A DNA stretch of 64,000 nt from Mesorhizobium sp. M4B.F.Ca.ET.203.01.1.1 (lineage in GTDB: Bacteria > Pseudomonadota > Alphaproteobacteria > Rhizobiales > Rhizobiaceae), in assembly GCF_004791025.1 (NCBI RefSeq), contig NZ_SRUO01000014.1, positions 62,001 to 126,000 of the forward strand. The letters run 5' to 3'. The position numbers and the translations under genes were made by a program. The notes beneath the pieces were generated by a model. It saw only the letters and a list, made by a program, of their open reading frames with translations, did no database searches and was not told the origin of the DNA. Of this stretch, positions 56,071-64,000 are shown piece by piece (position 1 is the first letter of the stretch; each line of letters opens with the position of its first letter).

Positions 56071-56558
56071 TGGCGCTGGAAGACGTGCTGCGACTTGTCC
56101 ATGTGCTCGGCGCGACGGTGCTGTTCGGAACCGGCATCGGCATCGCCTTCTTCATGGCGATGGCCGTCAGGACCCGCGACCCCCGCATCATCGCCCATGT
56201 CGCCAGCATCGTGGTGATCGCAGACACCGTCTTCACGGCGACTGCCGTGGTGCTGCAGCCGCTGACCGGGTACGGGCTGGCGCGCGTCGTCGGATGGCCG
56301 CTCAACGAAGGCTGGATCCTGCTGTCACTGGCGCTCTATGTGATCATCGGCCTGTTCTGGGTGCCGGTGGTCTGGATCCAGATCCGCTTGCGCGACATGG
56401 CCAGGCACGCAGCGGCGGAAGCGACCGCCCTGCCGCCAGGCTTCGACCGGCTCTACCGCGTCTGGTTCGCGTTCGGCTTTCCGGCCTTCTTCGCCGTCGT
56501 CGCCATCTTCTGGCTGATGCTGACCAAGCCCACCATCATGCTTCTCGGCCTGAACTAG
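56070..56558 (+). CDS. DUF2269-family integral membrane protein
   Basis: A 162-residue protein with four predicted TM helices and a histidine early in the first (LRLVHVLGATVLFGTGIGIAFFMAMAV), matching DUF2269. Its ATG overlaps the stop of the SDR-DoxX gene (TGATG). The partnership of SDR-DoxX with DUF2269 suggests a joint membrane redox role, but no function is known. Confidence 0.83.
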   Translation: MALEDVLRLVHVLGATVLFGTGIGIAFFMAMAVRTRDPRIIAHVASIVVIADTVFTATAVVLQPLTGYGLARVVGWPLNEGWILLSLALYVIIGLFWVPVVWIQIRLRDMARHAAAEATALPPGFDRLYRVWFAFGFPAFFAVVAIFWLMLTKPTIMLLGLN

Positions 56559-56565
56559 GCGCGTC

Positions 56566-57069
56566 TCAGGCGGCGGCCGGCTTGAAGCTCAGCGCCACGC
56601 CGTTGATGCAATGGCGCAGGCCCGTCGGCGCCGGACCATCGTCGAAGACATGGCCGAGATGGCCGCCGCAGCGGCGGCAATGCACCTCGGTGCGGGTCAT
56701 ACCGAGCGAGCGGTCCGCGGTCGTGCCGATGGCCTTGGGAATTTCCTGCCAGAAGCTCGGCCAACCGGTGCCGGAATCGAATTTGGTCTCCGAGGGATAG
56801 ACCGGCAGGTCGCAGCCGGCGCAGGCGAAGATGCCCTTGCGGTGCTCGTTGAGCAGCGGGCTGGTGCCCGGATATTCGGTGCCTTCCTTGCGCAGCACAT
56901 TATACGCCGCGTCGGACAGGATGGCGCGCCATTCGGCGTCGGTCTTGGTCACTTCGAAGGTCTCGGCGGCGCGGGCGTCTGGCGCGCCACCAATGCGCAG
57001 CAAGGCAGCCGTGCCGGCCAGCACCGCGGCGGCCGCGGCGCCGCTCAGGAGAAGATCGCGACGGTTCAT
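56566..57069 (-). CDS. msrB: Exported peptide-methionine (R)-S-oxide reductase MsrB
   Basis: A 167-residue MsrB with catalytic Cys154 (LRHCINGVAL), zinc ligands Cys83/Cys86 (CAGC) and Cys131/Cys134 (CRRC), and SGTGWPSFW. It repairs the R form of methionine sulfoxide. The first 35 residues form an export signal with twin arginine (NRRDLLLSG, hydrophobic stretch, ARA-AE), pointing to Tat export. ATG 57069 follows GGAGGA. It is convergent with DUF2269. Confidence 0.93.
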   Translation of the reverse strand: MNRRDLLLSGAAAAAVLAGTAALLRIGGAPDARAAETFEVTKTDAEWRAILSDAAYNVLRKEGTEYPGTSPLLNEHRKGIFACAGCDLPVYPSETKFDSGTGWPSFWQEIPKAIGTTADRSLGMTRTEVHCRRCGGHLGHVFDDGPAPTGLRHCINGVALSFKPAAA

Positions 57070-57273
57070 GGGACAATTCCTCCAATGCCGGTTTGCCAGA
57101 TTTTCGCGCCAAGCGAAAATCAAAAGCGGTTGACGCCTCCCAACGAAAACTCCGCGCCGGCTCCACTTCACGTGGACGGCGCGGAGCAAGCGGTCAGTCG
57201 CACGGCCTACAGGAGAGGAGCCGCGCAACCGGGGAAGGCCTTTGCCATGTCTTCGCTGGCAGCGGCCTCTTTG

Positions 57274-57831
57274 TTACATCTTCGGCAGCAGCACCTTGTC
57301 GATGACGTGGATGACGCCGTTAGACTGCCGGACGTCGGCGATGGTGACATTGGCGACATTGCCGTTCTCGTCGGTCACGGTGACCTTGCCCTTGTCGGCC
57401 TTGAGCGTCAGTTCGCAGCCGCCGGCGGTCTTGACCTTGTGCGCGCCGCCATCGGCCTTGGCCATCTTGGCGACGTCGGCGGCCATCGCCTTGGCGGCGA
57501 TGACGTGGCAGGTCAGGATCTTGGTGAGCTTGTCCTTGTTCTCGGGCTTGAGCAGCGTCTCGACCGTGCCGGCGGGCAGTGCGGCGAAGGCCTCGTTGGT
57601 CGGCGCGAAGACGGTGAACGGGCCGGCGCCCTGCAGCGTGTCGACCAGGCCGGCGGCCTTGACGGCGGCGACCAGCGTGGTGTGGTCCTTCGAATTGACG
57701 GCATTCTCGATGATGTTCTTCTTGGCATACATCGGCGCGCCGCCGACCATCGGATTGGCGGCAAAGGCGGCGGCACCGAGCGCGGAAAGACCAATGGTAC
57801 CGGCGAGCAAAAGGGTGGCGAATTTACGCAT
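57274..57831 (-). CDS. Secreted fasciclin (FAS1) domain protein
   Basis: A 185-residue protein: signal peptide (1-24, cleavage after AFA), then a single FAS1 domain with NAVNSKDHTTLVAAVKAAGL, GPFTVFAPTNEAFAALPAG and the H2 motif SNGVIHVIDKVLLP. FAS1 domains mediate surface or polymer adhesion. AGGAGA precedes the start. It lies next to an ECF sigma/anti-sigma pair on the same strand, a combination common in proteobacteria, so it may be a member of that regulon. Confidence 0.92.
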   Translation of the reverse strand: MRKFATLLLAGTIGLSALGAAAFAANPMVGGAPMYAKKNIIENAVNSKDHTTLVAAVKAAGLVDTLQGAGPFTVFAPTNEAFAALPAGTVETLLKPENKDKLTKILTCHVIAAKAMAADVAKMAKADGGAHKVKTAGGCELTLKADKGKVTVTDENGNVANVTIADVRQSNGVIHVIDKVLLPKM

Positions 57832-58056
57832 GATTTCTATCTCCTCTGGATATCGTTGCCCGTCTTTGGGAACACCAGGAGATACGGGGTAGACTTTTAG
57901 GAGTTTCGTCGGGCTCTCAAAAAATTTTATCTGGCCTTGCGCGCGACGAAATTACGTTGATGAGCGCGCAGTCGGAAAGAAACTTTCCTCGCTTCAACCT
58001 GACGCAGGATAGATTTCGATTATTCTTTCAGGCAGATCTCCCGGCCCTCGAAGAGA

Positions 58057-58761
58057 CTAGATGCCCTTCAGGTCGCCCGCGGCGACAACCGGCCCGGTCG
58101 GCTGGCCGGTCGGCGAGCCCCCGACAGGCTCCACGCTAACCGCGAGCACGGCGCCTTGCGCGAGCTTCTGCTCGACGGCCGGGGTGACCGCCATATGCGT
58201 GATCTGGCCGGCGGGGATGACGCCCATCGAGACCGGCGCGTTCTTGCCCTCGATCATCCACAGCTCGAAATCCTTGCCGGCGGCGCGCTCGCCGGAGACA
58301 AGGGAGAGGCCGACATCGCGCCGCGCCGCGTCGTAGACGACGAGATATTTGACGTCGCTGCCGTCGGCGGCCAGCGAGGCGACCAGCCGCGCCTGCGGCT
58401 CGACCACCGGCGGATTGACGTAGGGCAAGGCAATGGCGATCGCCAGCGCAGCGACCGCCGCGGCGGCGAGGCCGCGCCAGAAGGCGAGGCTCGACCAGAG
58501 GCCGGGGCGCGATTCCTGCGCGAACAGCCGGCGATCGATCGCCTCCTTGACCCTGATCGGAGGCTCGGTCTCCGGAAAGGCAGCGGCCATCGGCGAAAGG
58601 TGAACCTCCCAGCGGTCGACAAGGCGAGCGAAGGCGGCGTCTGCCTCGATGCGGCGGGACGCGATCTGGCGTTCGTCCGCGGCCAGGACGCCAAGAACGT
58701 ATTCGGCGGCGAACAGGTCGTCGCCTCCACGTTCCGGTCCGTTTTCCTCTGCCAGCGTCAT
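58057..58761 (-). CDS. Anti-sigma factor (RskA-like)
   Basis: A 234-residue single-pass protein. The cytosolic N-terminal zinc-finger-like/ASD region (residues 15-55, FAAEYVLGVLAADERQIASRRI) lacks Cys-His ligands; the TM is about 93-112; the periplasmic C-terminal domain matches RskA (FELWMIEGKNAPVSMGVIPAGQ). The start at 58761 overlaps the sigma-factor stop (ATGA); a longer start at 58773 is possible but has no spaced ribosome-binding site. It presumably holds the upstream sigma factor inactive. Confidence 0.87.
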   Translation of the reverse strand: MTLAEENGPERGGDDLFAAEYVLGVLAADERQIASRRIEADAAFARLVDRWEVHLSPMAAAFPETEPPIRVKEAIDRRLFAQESRPGLWSSLAFWRGLAAAAVAALAIAIALPYVNPPVVEPQARLVASLAADGSDVKYLVVYDAARRDVGLSLVSGERAAGKDFELWMIEGKNAPVSMGVIPAGQITHMAVTPAVEQKLAQGAVLAVSVEPVGGSPTGQPTGPVVAAGDLKGI

Positions 58762-59297
58762 CTTTCCAGGCATTCCCTGAGTTTCAACAGGCTGCGCCGC
58801 AGCCAGGTCCGCATCGTGTTCAGCGGCACGCCATGGCGCTCCGCCAGCTCGGCATAGCTTTCGCCGTTCAGATAGGCGCCCCGGACGGCCGCCGCCCGGT
58901 CTTTCTCCAATTCATCGAGGCAATGGTAGATGCGCACGGATTCACCGCCCGCCACGGCCATGGCCTCCGGTCCCGGCGCCGGATCGGCCACGTCGAGCGC
59001 GGCATCGATATAGGCGGCAGGCTCTCGCCGCGCCCGGATGCGATCGATCGCATGATTGCGCGCAATGGCCACCAGCCAGGAAATCGGGCTTAGATCGGAG
59101 ACCGCGAAACGATCCGCCTTCGTCCAGATTTTGACGAAGACCTCCTGAAGCGCTTCTTCCGCATCTCCCCTGTCCTTCAATACACGAAGGCAGACGCCGA
59201 AAAGTTTCGCGCTGGTCTGCCGGTAGAGCAGATCAAACGCTGCCCGGTCCTTCATTGAAGTCCGGACGATCAGCTGGCTGATATCCTGCGGCGCCAT
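58758..59297 (-). CDS. ECF RNA polymerase sigma factor (SigK-like)
   Basis: A 179-residue sigma-70 factor: region 2 (LLYRQTSAKLFGVCLRVLKDRGDAEEALQEVFVKIW) and region 4 (RGAYLNGESYAELAERHGVPLNTMRTWLRRSLLKLREC). It is translationally coupled to the RskA-like anti-sigma gene by a 4-nt overlap, the typical SigK/RskA arrangement. No recognisable -35/-10 pair of ECF type was confirmed upstream. It likely responds to an envelope or oxidative signal. Confidence 0.9.
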   Translation of the reverse strand: MAPQDISQLIVRTSMKDRAAFDLLYRQTSAKLFGVCLRVLKDRGDAEEALQEVFVKIWTKADRFAVSDLSPISWLVAIARNHAIDRIRARREPAAYIDAALDVADPAPGPEAMAVAGGESVRIYHCLDELEKDRAAAVRGAYLNGESYAELAERHGVPLNTMRTWLRRSLLKLRECLER

Positions 59298-59451
59298 GGC
59301 GGCAAATTAGAGGATTGCCATACATTTGCAACGGCGCAGGCAATACTGTCCTCCTCAAAGCTTGCGATGATCTTTGCTGACGATGGGTTCGCGCGCCGTT
59401 GCCAAGCAAATCGGCTGCCGCTAGCCTCCGGGCCGGCGGAGGACAGCGGCG

Positions 59452-60942
59452 ATGTCGGTCGAGCGGGTGCTGTGGGAAGAGGATGCGACCGGCCTGGCCG
59501 GCCTTGTCCAGAAGGGTGAGCTCTCGCCGCAGGAGCTTGTCGACGCGGCAATCGCGCGCGCCGAGGCGACGCGCCCCGACATCAATGCCATCGCCGAGCC
59601 GCTTTATGATGCGGCGCGGGCACGCGCCAGGACGGTCGACCGCACGCTGCCGCTCGCCGGCGTGCCCTTCGCGCTGAAGGACCTCGGCATCGGCCTGAAG
59701 GGCGTGCCGATCCATGGCGGCAGCCGCATCCCGGCTTTCACGGCCGACTACAATTCGGTGATGGTCGAGCGCCATCTCGCCGCCGGCCTGATCCCGATCG
59801 CCACCAGTACCTCGCCCGAGCATGGGCTGCGGCTGATGACGGAATCGGCGGCTTTCGGCATCACCCGCAATCCGTGGAATACCGGCCACACCACCGGCGG
59901 CTCGTCGGGGGGCGCGGCGGCACTGGTGGCTGCCGGCGTGGTGCCGGCGGCGCATGCCTCCGATGGCGGCGGCTCGATCCGGGTGCCTTCGGCCTGCAGC
60001 GGGCTGGTGGGCCTGAAGACCTCGCGCGGCCGCGTGCCGCTGACGCCGCTCACCAGCGAAAGCTGGTTCGGCATGGTCGTCGACCACGCGATCGCCCGAT
60101 CGGTCAGGGATTCGGCGCTGTTGCTCGACCTGACGCACGGGCCGGATCCGCTGTCGCCCTACGGCGCGCCGGCGCCGAAAGGCAGCTTCGCCGCGGCCGC
60201 GGCGCGCGATCCCGGCAAGCTCAGGCTCGCCGTCTACCGCAAGTCGCCGCTCGGCCTGCCGATTTCGGCCGAGACGCTGAGGGCGCTGGACACGGCGATC
60301 GCGCTGGCGCGCGAGGGCGGCCATACGGTCGAAGAGATCGACCTGCCCTATATCGGGCGCGATTTCATGGCCGATTTCTGCAAGACGGTGACCTCGGCGG
60401 TGGCCGGCACGATACGCGCCGAGGCGTTGCGCGTCGGCCGCGGCGTTCTCGGCGAGCGGGCCACGCGCGTGCTTGCCCGCTTCGGCGATATCATCCCGGC
60501 CGGCGAACTCTATGAGATCCTGCAGCGGCTCAATGCCACGTCGCGCCGGCTGATCGCCGAGACGGCGCCGTACGACGCCGTGCTGATGCCGATCATCGCG
60601 CACCCGCCGCTGGCCTGCGGCGCCATGGACCCGAAGGGCGCCGACGAGTTGATCGAGAACCTGCTGGACAAGCTGCATTTGACCAGGCTGCTCAGGATCA
60701 AATCGTTCCTCGGGCAGCTGATGGACAAAAGCCTCTGGTTCACCCACTGGCCGGCGATCCAGAATGTCACCGGCCAGCCGTCGATCGCGCTGCCGGTGCA
60801 TGTCACCGAGGCCGGCCTGCCGCTCGGCATCCAGGCGGCGGGGCGCCCGGGCGACGAGGAGACGCTTTTGTCCTTCGCCGCGCAGATGGAGAAGATCTCG
60901 GGCTGGCAGAAGCGGCGGGCGCCGCTGAAGGTGCCCGGCTAA
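59452..60942 (+). CDS. Amidase-signature family protein
   Basis: A 496-residue amidase with the Ser-cis-Ser-Lys triad: Lys76 (FALKDLG), Ser151/Ser152 (GGSSGGAA) and Ser175 (DGGGSIRVPS). GGAGGA lies upstream of the ATG. The family hydrolyses aliphatic or aryl amides and includes GatA, but there is no gatB/gatC neighbour, so it is a stand-alone amidase of unknown substrate. Confidence 0.92.
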   Translation: MSVERVLWEEDATGLAGLVQKGELSPQELVDAAIARAEATRPDINAIAEPLYDAARARARTVDRTLPLAGVPFALKDLGIGLKGVPIHGGSRIPAFTADYNSVMVERHLAAGLIPIATSTSPEHGLRLMTESAAFGITRNPWNTGHTTGGSSGGAAALVAAGVVPAAHASDGGGSIRVPSACSGLVGLKTSRGRVPLTPLTSESWFGMVVDHAIARSVRDSALLLDLTHGPDPLSPYGAPAPKGSFAAAAARDPGKLRLAVYRKSPLGLPISAETLRALDTAIALAREGGHTVEEIDLPYIGRDFMADFCKTVTSAVAGTIRAEALRVGRGVLGERATRVLARFGDIIPAGELYEILQRLNATSRRLIAETAPYDAVLMPIIAHPPLACGAMDPKGADELIENLLDKLHLTRLLRIKSFLGQLMDKSLWFTHWPAIQNVTGQPSIALPVHVTEAGLPLGIQAAGRPGDEETLLSFAAQMEKISGWQKRRAPLKVPG

Positions 60943-61032
60943 TTTCATAAATTGTGACAGCAAAGCCGTTTGCGACCCGAACCAATTCCCGCTAAGACGC
61001 GCGCCATCCTTGCCACTTTGGGAACGAGACCG

Positions 61033-61926
61033 ATGACGGACATCGCCGCCACCGCCGAAATGCAGGCCGCGCTGCTTTCGCGGGCGCTGCCCTATATGCA
61101 GCGCTACGAGAACAAGACCGTCGTGGTGAAATATGGCGGCCACGCCATGGGCGACAGCGAGCTCGGCAAGGCCTTCGCTCGCGACATCGCGCTGTTGAAA
61201 CAATCCGGCGTCAATCCGATCGTGGTGCATGGCGGCGGACCGCAGATCGGCGCCATGCTCAACAAGATGGGCATCGAATCCAAATTCGAAGGCGGCCTGC
61301 GCGTCACCGACCAGAAGACGGTCGAGATCGTCGAGATGGTGCTGGCCGGCTCGATCAACAAGGAGATCGTGGCGCTGATCAACGCCGAGGGCGAATGGGC
61401 GATCGGGCTGTGCGGCAAGGACGGCAACATGGTGTTCGCCGAAAAGGCGCGCAAGACCATGATCGACCCGGACTCCAACATCGAGCGGGTGCTCGATCTC
61501 GGCTTCGTCGGCGAGCCGGTCGAGGTCGACCGCACGCTGCTCGACCTGCTCGCGCGCTCCGAGATGATCCCGGTGCTGGCCCCGGTGGCGCCCGGCCGCG
61601 ACGGCCACACCTACAACATCAATGCCGATACTTTCGCCGGCGCGATCGCCGGCGCCTGCAAGGCCTCGCGGCTCTTGTTCCTAACCGACGTGCCCGGCGT
61701 GCTCGACAGGAACAAGACGCTGATCGACGAGCTGACGGTTTCCGAGGCCAAAGCGCTGATCAGGGACGGCACGGTGTCGGGCGGCATGATCCCGAAGGTC
61801 GAGACCTGCATCGAGGCGATCGAGCGCGGCGTCGAAGGCGTCGTCATCCTCAACGGCAAGACGCCGCACTCGGTGCTGCTTGAGCTGTTCACCGAGCACG
61901 GCGCCGGCACGCTGATCGTGCCCTGA
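61033..61926 (+). CDS. argB: Acetylglutamate kinase
   Basis: A 297-residue amino-acid kinase that makes N-acetylglutamyl phosphate in arginine synthesis. The phosphate-binding VVVKYGGHAMG and the VHGGGPQIG loop are intact, as is NINADTFAGAIA. ATG 61033 is the family start; a longer frame from 60970 is rejected. In several Rhizobiales argB follows engB; here they are 13 kb apart. Confidence 0.95.
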   Translation: MTDIAATAEMQAALLSRALPYMQRYENKTVVVKYGGHAMGDSELGKAFARDIALLKQSGVNPIVVHGGGPQIGAMLNKMGIESKFEGGLRVTDQKTVEIVEMVLAGSINKEIVALINAEGEWAIGLCGKDGNMVFAEKARKTMIDPDSNIERVLDLGFVGEPVEVDRTLLDLLARSEMIPVLAPVAPGRDGHTYNINADTFAGAIAGACKASRLLFLTDVPGVLDRNKTLIDELTVSEAKALIRDGTVSGGMIPKVETCIEAIERGVEGVVILNGKTPHSVLLELFTEHGAGTLIVP

Positions 61927-61956
61927 AGCGGCCTGCCGATCAGCCTGGCTGTTCTG

Positions 61957-62361
61957 TCAGGCGGGTTGAGGCAGGCGGGCGATGACCTTTATTTCGAAAT
62001 CAAAGCCGGCCAGCCAATTGACGCCGACCGCAGTCCAGTTGGTGTAAGGCGGTTCGCCAAACACTTTCAACCGAACGGCATCGAACGCTGCCCATTGCGC
62101 TGCAGGATCGGTGTGGAAGGTGGTGACGTCGACAATATCGTCGAACGTGCCGCCGGCGGCTTTCAGCACAGCTGCGAGGTTGTCGAAGGCCAGCTGGACC
62201 TGCTTCTCGAAGATCGGCTCGGGCGAGCCGTCCTCACGGCTGCCGACCTGGCCCGAGACGAACAGAAGGTCGCCCGAGCGGATCGCCGCCGAATAGCGGT
62301 TGATTTCATAAAGGGCCTGCCTGCCGGCAGGGAAGATTGCGTCACGTTTGCTCATTGTCAT
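61957..62361 (-). CDS. RidA/YjgF-family protein
   Basis: A 134-residue Rid protein (LLFVSGQVGSREDG, FDNLAAVLKAAGGTFDDIVDVTTFHTD). The canonical PARSxVxV segment with the imine-deaminase Arg (R105 in RidA) reads YTNWTAVGV, so this active-site arginine is missing and classical 2-aminoacrylate deamination is doubtful. It is convergent with argB. Upstream lies a cluster of three identical palindromes, so expression is probably tightly regulated. ATG 62361; a second ATG two codons later is possible. Confidence 0.85.
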   Translation of the reverse strand: MTMSKRDAIFPAGRQALYEINRYSAAIRSGDLLFVSGQVGSREDGSPEPIFEKQVQLAFDNLAAVLKAAGGTFDDIVDVTTFHTDPAAQWAAFDAVRLKVFGEPPYTNWTAVGVNWLAGFDFEIKVIARLPQPA

Positions 62362-62430
62362 TCCATTCAGATGTGGCAGACCAAATCTGCTGGCGATCCG
62401 GGCCTGCGTTCCATGGTCCGGGACAATTCA

Positions 62431-62496
62431 CATACGCCCCGTATGCCTGAGATGGGTGCATACGTGACGTATGTCAATACGCATACGTTACGTATG
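62431..62496. promoter_or_regulatory. Three CATACG-N3-CGTATG palindromes upstream of ridA
   Basis: Sites at 62431-62445, 62459-62473 and 62482-62496, each with perfect 6-bp arms and a different 3-nt centre (CCC, TGA, TTA). Centres are spaced 28 and 23 bp. On the ridA strand a TTGACA (62472-62477) overlaps the edge of the middle site. The repetition points to one dimeric regulator binding several times. Confidence 0.75.
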
Positions 62497-62518
62497 TCTG
62501 TAAATGGCAGCGAACCCC

Positions 62519-64000
62519 TCAGGCGCCGGGTGAGATTGCAACGGTCGCTTCGGCCGGCTTGCGCGGCGGCCGCATGACCACCATCGATTCTTCCTCGGCG
62601 TCCTGCGGCGCGCCCCAGAATTCGGCGAGCGTCGGCCCGTCCGTCACGCGGCGGTCGCGGGCCAGAAAACCCCAGACTTCGCGAAACCAGACGCGGCGGC
62701 CCATCTTCGTGTACCAGCGCATCGAATGGCGCTGCTCGGGATCGCGGTGGAAGAGGATTCGCGCCAGCGCCTTCGGCCGCGACTGCACGGCGAGCTCGAT
62801 CAGCTTGACGCTGAAGAACAGCATCCAGGGTTTTAGCCGCGTCATCCTCAGCACCTGGTGCTTGTAGTCCCACAGCCGGACGTCGCTCTGGATCACCGTC
62901 CGATCCTTGGCGATGCGGAAGAAAGGCGTCCAGCGGTGCGGCGTGACATAGAGCGCCTGGATCTGGTCGGGATCGTAGGCGATCAGCTGGCGGAAGCCGC
63001 GCCAGAGGTCGCGAAAGCCCTCGTCCTCGAAGCCGGCCACCCAGGTCGCCATCGACAATATGCCATGCTGACGCAGCAGGCGGATCGCCTCGCGGTCTGA
63101 AGCCGTGCTGCCACCCTTGCGGATCAATGACAGCGTCTCCTCGTCGGTGTTCTCCATGCCGAGCAGCCAGCGGATGACGCCGGCCTTGCGGTAAAGATGC
63201 AGGATATCGGCATCGCGCACGATGTCGTCGGCGCGGGTCGAGCCGACGATCAGCACCGGCACGTCTTCAGCGATCATGGCGTCGAGAAAGGCGCGCCAGG
63301 CTTTCTTCGACGAGGTCGGGTTCTCGTCGGCGAGATTGATCAGCTCGACGCCGTGCTCGCGGTGCAGCCAGGCAATCTCGCGCGCGAAGTTCTTGGGGTC
63401 GCGATGGCGCCAGCGGGTCCAGAAGCCGCGCTGGCCGCAATAGTTGCATAGATGCGGACAGCCTCGGGAGAACTGCATGACCACGGCGCGCTTGCCGCCC
63501 CAGTAGCTGTAGCGGCGGTGGTCGATCAACTCCCAGCCGACGCGGTAATCATCGAGCGTGGCGATGGTGCCTGCCGAACGGGTGGCGAACGGACGGCCGA
63601 GATCGTCGCGATAGGCGATGCCGGCCACATCGGCGAGCGGCCGCCGCCGGTCCAGCGCCTCGATCAGCGACACGATGGTCGCCTCGCCCTCGCCGCGCAC
63701 GATGACGTCGAAGGCTTCCGTTCCCGCCAGTATGTCGCGCCAGTGATAGGTCGGGAAGATGCCGCCATACACCAGCGTCGCCGGCGCGCGGCCCTTGACC
63801 ATGCGCGCGATTTGCAGCGCGGTCGGATGCGCCGAGGTGGAGCCGGAATGGCCGATCAGGATGCAGTCGGGACCGTCGCCCAGGGCATCCTCGACGAGCG
63901 CGGGAAGCGACATCGGCCCGAACTCGGCATCGACGAGGCGGACCTGATGGCCGGCATCGAGCAGCGGGCCGCCGAGCGCCAAAAGGCCGAGCGGCGGCAG
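62519..64000 (-). CDS. B12-binding radical SAM protein (BchE-like), 5' end beyond window
   Basis: At least 493 residues. The N-terminal part (LPPLGLLALGGPLLDAG... FGPMSLPALV, LIGHSGSTSAHPT) is a cobalamin-binding domain, followed by a radical SAM domain with the cluster motif CPHLCNYC. Family members include BchE (anaerobic Mg-protoporphyrin ester cyclase) and many B12-dependent methylases. No bacteriochlorophyll genes are present, so a BchE function is not supported. The frame stays open to base 64000, so the start is outside the window. Confidence 0.87.
   Translation of the reverse strand: MPPLGLLALGGPLLDAGHQVRLVDAEFGPMSLPALVEDALGDGPDCILIGHSGSTSAHPTALQIARMVKGRAPATLVYGGIFPTYHWRDILAGTEAFDVIVRGEGEATIVSLIEALDRRRPLADVAGIAYRDDLGRPFATRSAGTIATLDDYRVGWELIDHRRYSYWGGKRAVVMQFSRGCPHLCNYCGQRGFWTRWRHRDPKNFAREIAWLHREHGVELINLADENPTSSKKAWRAFLDAMIAEDVPVLIVGSTRADDIVRDADILHLYRKAGVIRWLLGMENTDEETLSLIRKGGSTASDREAIRLLRQHGILSMATWVAGFEDEGFRDLWRGFRQLIAYDPDQIQALYVTPHRWTPFFRIAKDRTVIQSDVRLWDYKHQVLRMTRLKPWMLFFSVKLIELAVQSRPKALARILFHRDPEQRHSMRWYTKMGRRVWFREVWGFLARDRRVTDGPTLAEFWGAPQDAEEESMVVMRPPRKPAEATVAISPGA

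Noticed and set aside
54789..56558. Single 589-residue fusion of the SDR gene through DUF2269
   Set aside because: The frame is open only because the frameshifted middle lacks stops; the middle third is non-homologous and the DUF2269 gene has its own overlapping ATG at 56070.

Overview
This window is chromosomal DNA from a GC-rich alphaproteobacterium. The gene content and order point to Rhizobiales, most likely Mesorhizobium or a close relative in Phyllobacteriaceae. The signs are a divL / tsaE-phosphotransferase / nucleotidyltransferase / addB / addA / trxA run, a trpF-trpB-trpA-accD-folC operon, an AccD without its zinc ribbon, an rpmH-rnpA-yidC-engB region, and short palindromic intergenic repeats of the kind common in Mesorhizobium. 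The genus is an inference from gene families and order; no 16S gene is present. I see no transposase, integrase, phage module, rRNA operon or CRISPR array.

Layout. 1-11.8 kb (+): the DivL pseudokinase, a TsaE-sugar kinase fusion, a MurU-like nucleotidyltransferase, AddB, AddA and thioredoxin; the four genes from tsaE to addA overlap by 4 nt each, and trxA is followed by a terminator. 11.9-12.6 kb: a cupin and a VOC protein. 12.6-17.8 kb (-): trpF-trpB-trpA-accD-folC. 17.9-21.6 kb: a small unknown protein, a YgjP-type metallopeptidase, a DUF2852 protein, a BenE-type transporter and an alpha/beta hydrolase. 21.8-28.8 kb (+): translation genes infC, rpmI, rplT, pheS and pheT, with a methyltransferase after infC and a GFA-family gene wedged between pheS and pheT. 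28.8-35.5 kb: redox and metabolic accessory genes (aldo/keto reductase and divergent LysR, cytochrome b561 with YceI, a Gfo/Idh/MocA oxidoreductase, an FAD dehydrogenase) separated by inverted repeats. 35.6-42.1 kb: accessory region with a caspase-like protein of unusual composition, VOC proteins, an ECF sigma factor with a SnoaL-like tail, and an NrtR-like regulator / SPFH / NAD-kinase-like operon behind a palindrome. 42.2-48.1 kb: tRNA-Arg(ACG), a histidine kinase, then rpmH-rnpA-yidC, an acetyltransferase and engB. 48.1-64 kb: a soluble FtsK, a TetR-controlled EmrAB pump with two matching operators, a frameshifted SDR-DoxX gene, DUF2269, an exported MsrB, fasciclin, an ECF sigma/anti-sigma pair, an amidase, argB, a RidA-family gene behind three identical palindromes, and a B12-binding radical SAM gene cut by the window end.

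The signals most worth a second look are: three identical CATACG-N3-CGTATG operators upstream of ridA; the NrtR-like/SPFH/NAD-kinase-like operon with its AT-rich palindrome; a ~49-nt repeat that sits just upstream of three start codons and shows a compensatory base change; paired GAACC-N4-GGTTC operators at emrAB; the ATT start of infC; and the pheS-GFA-pheT overlap arrangement.
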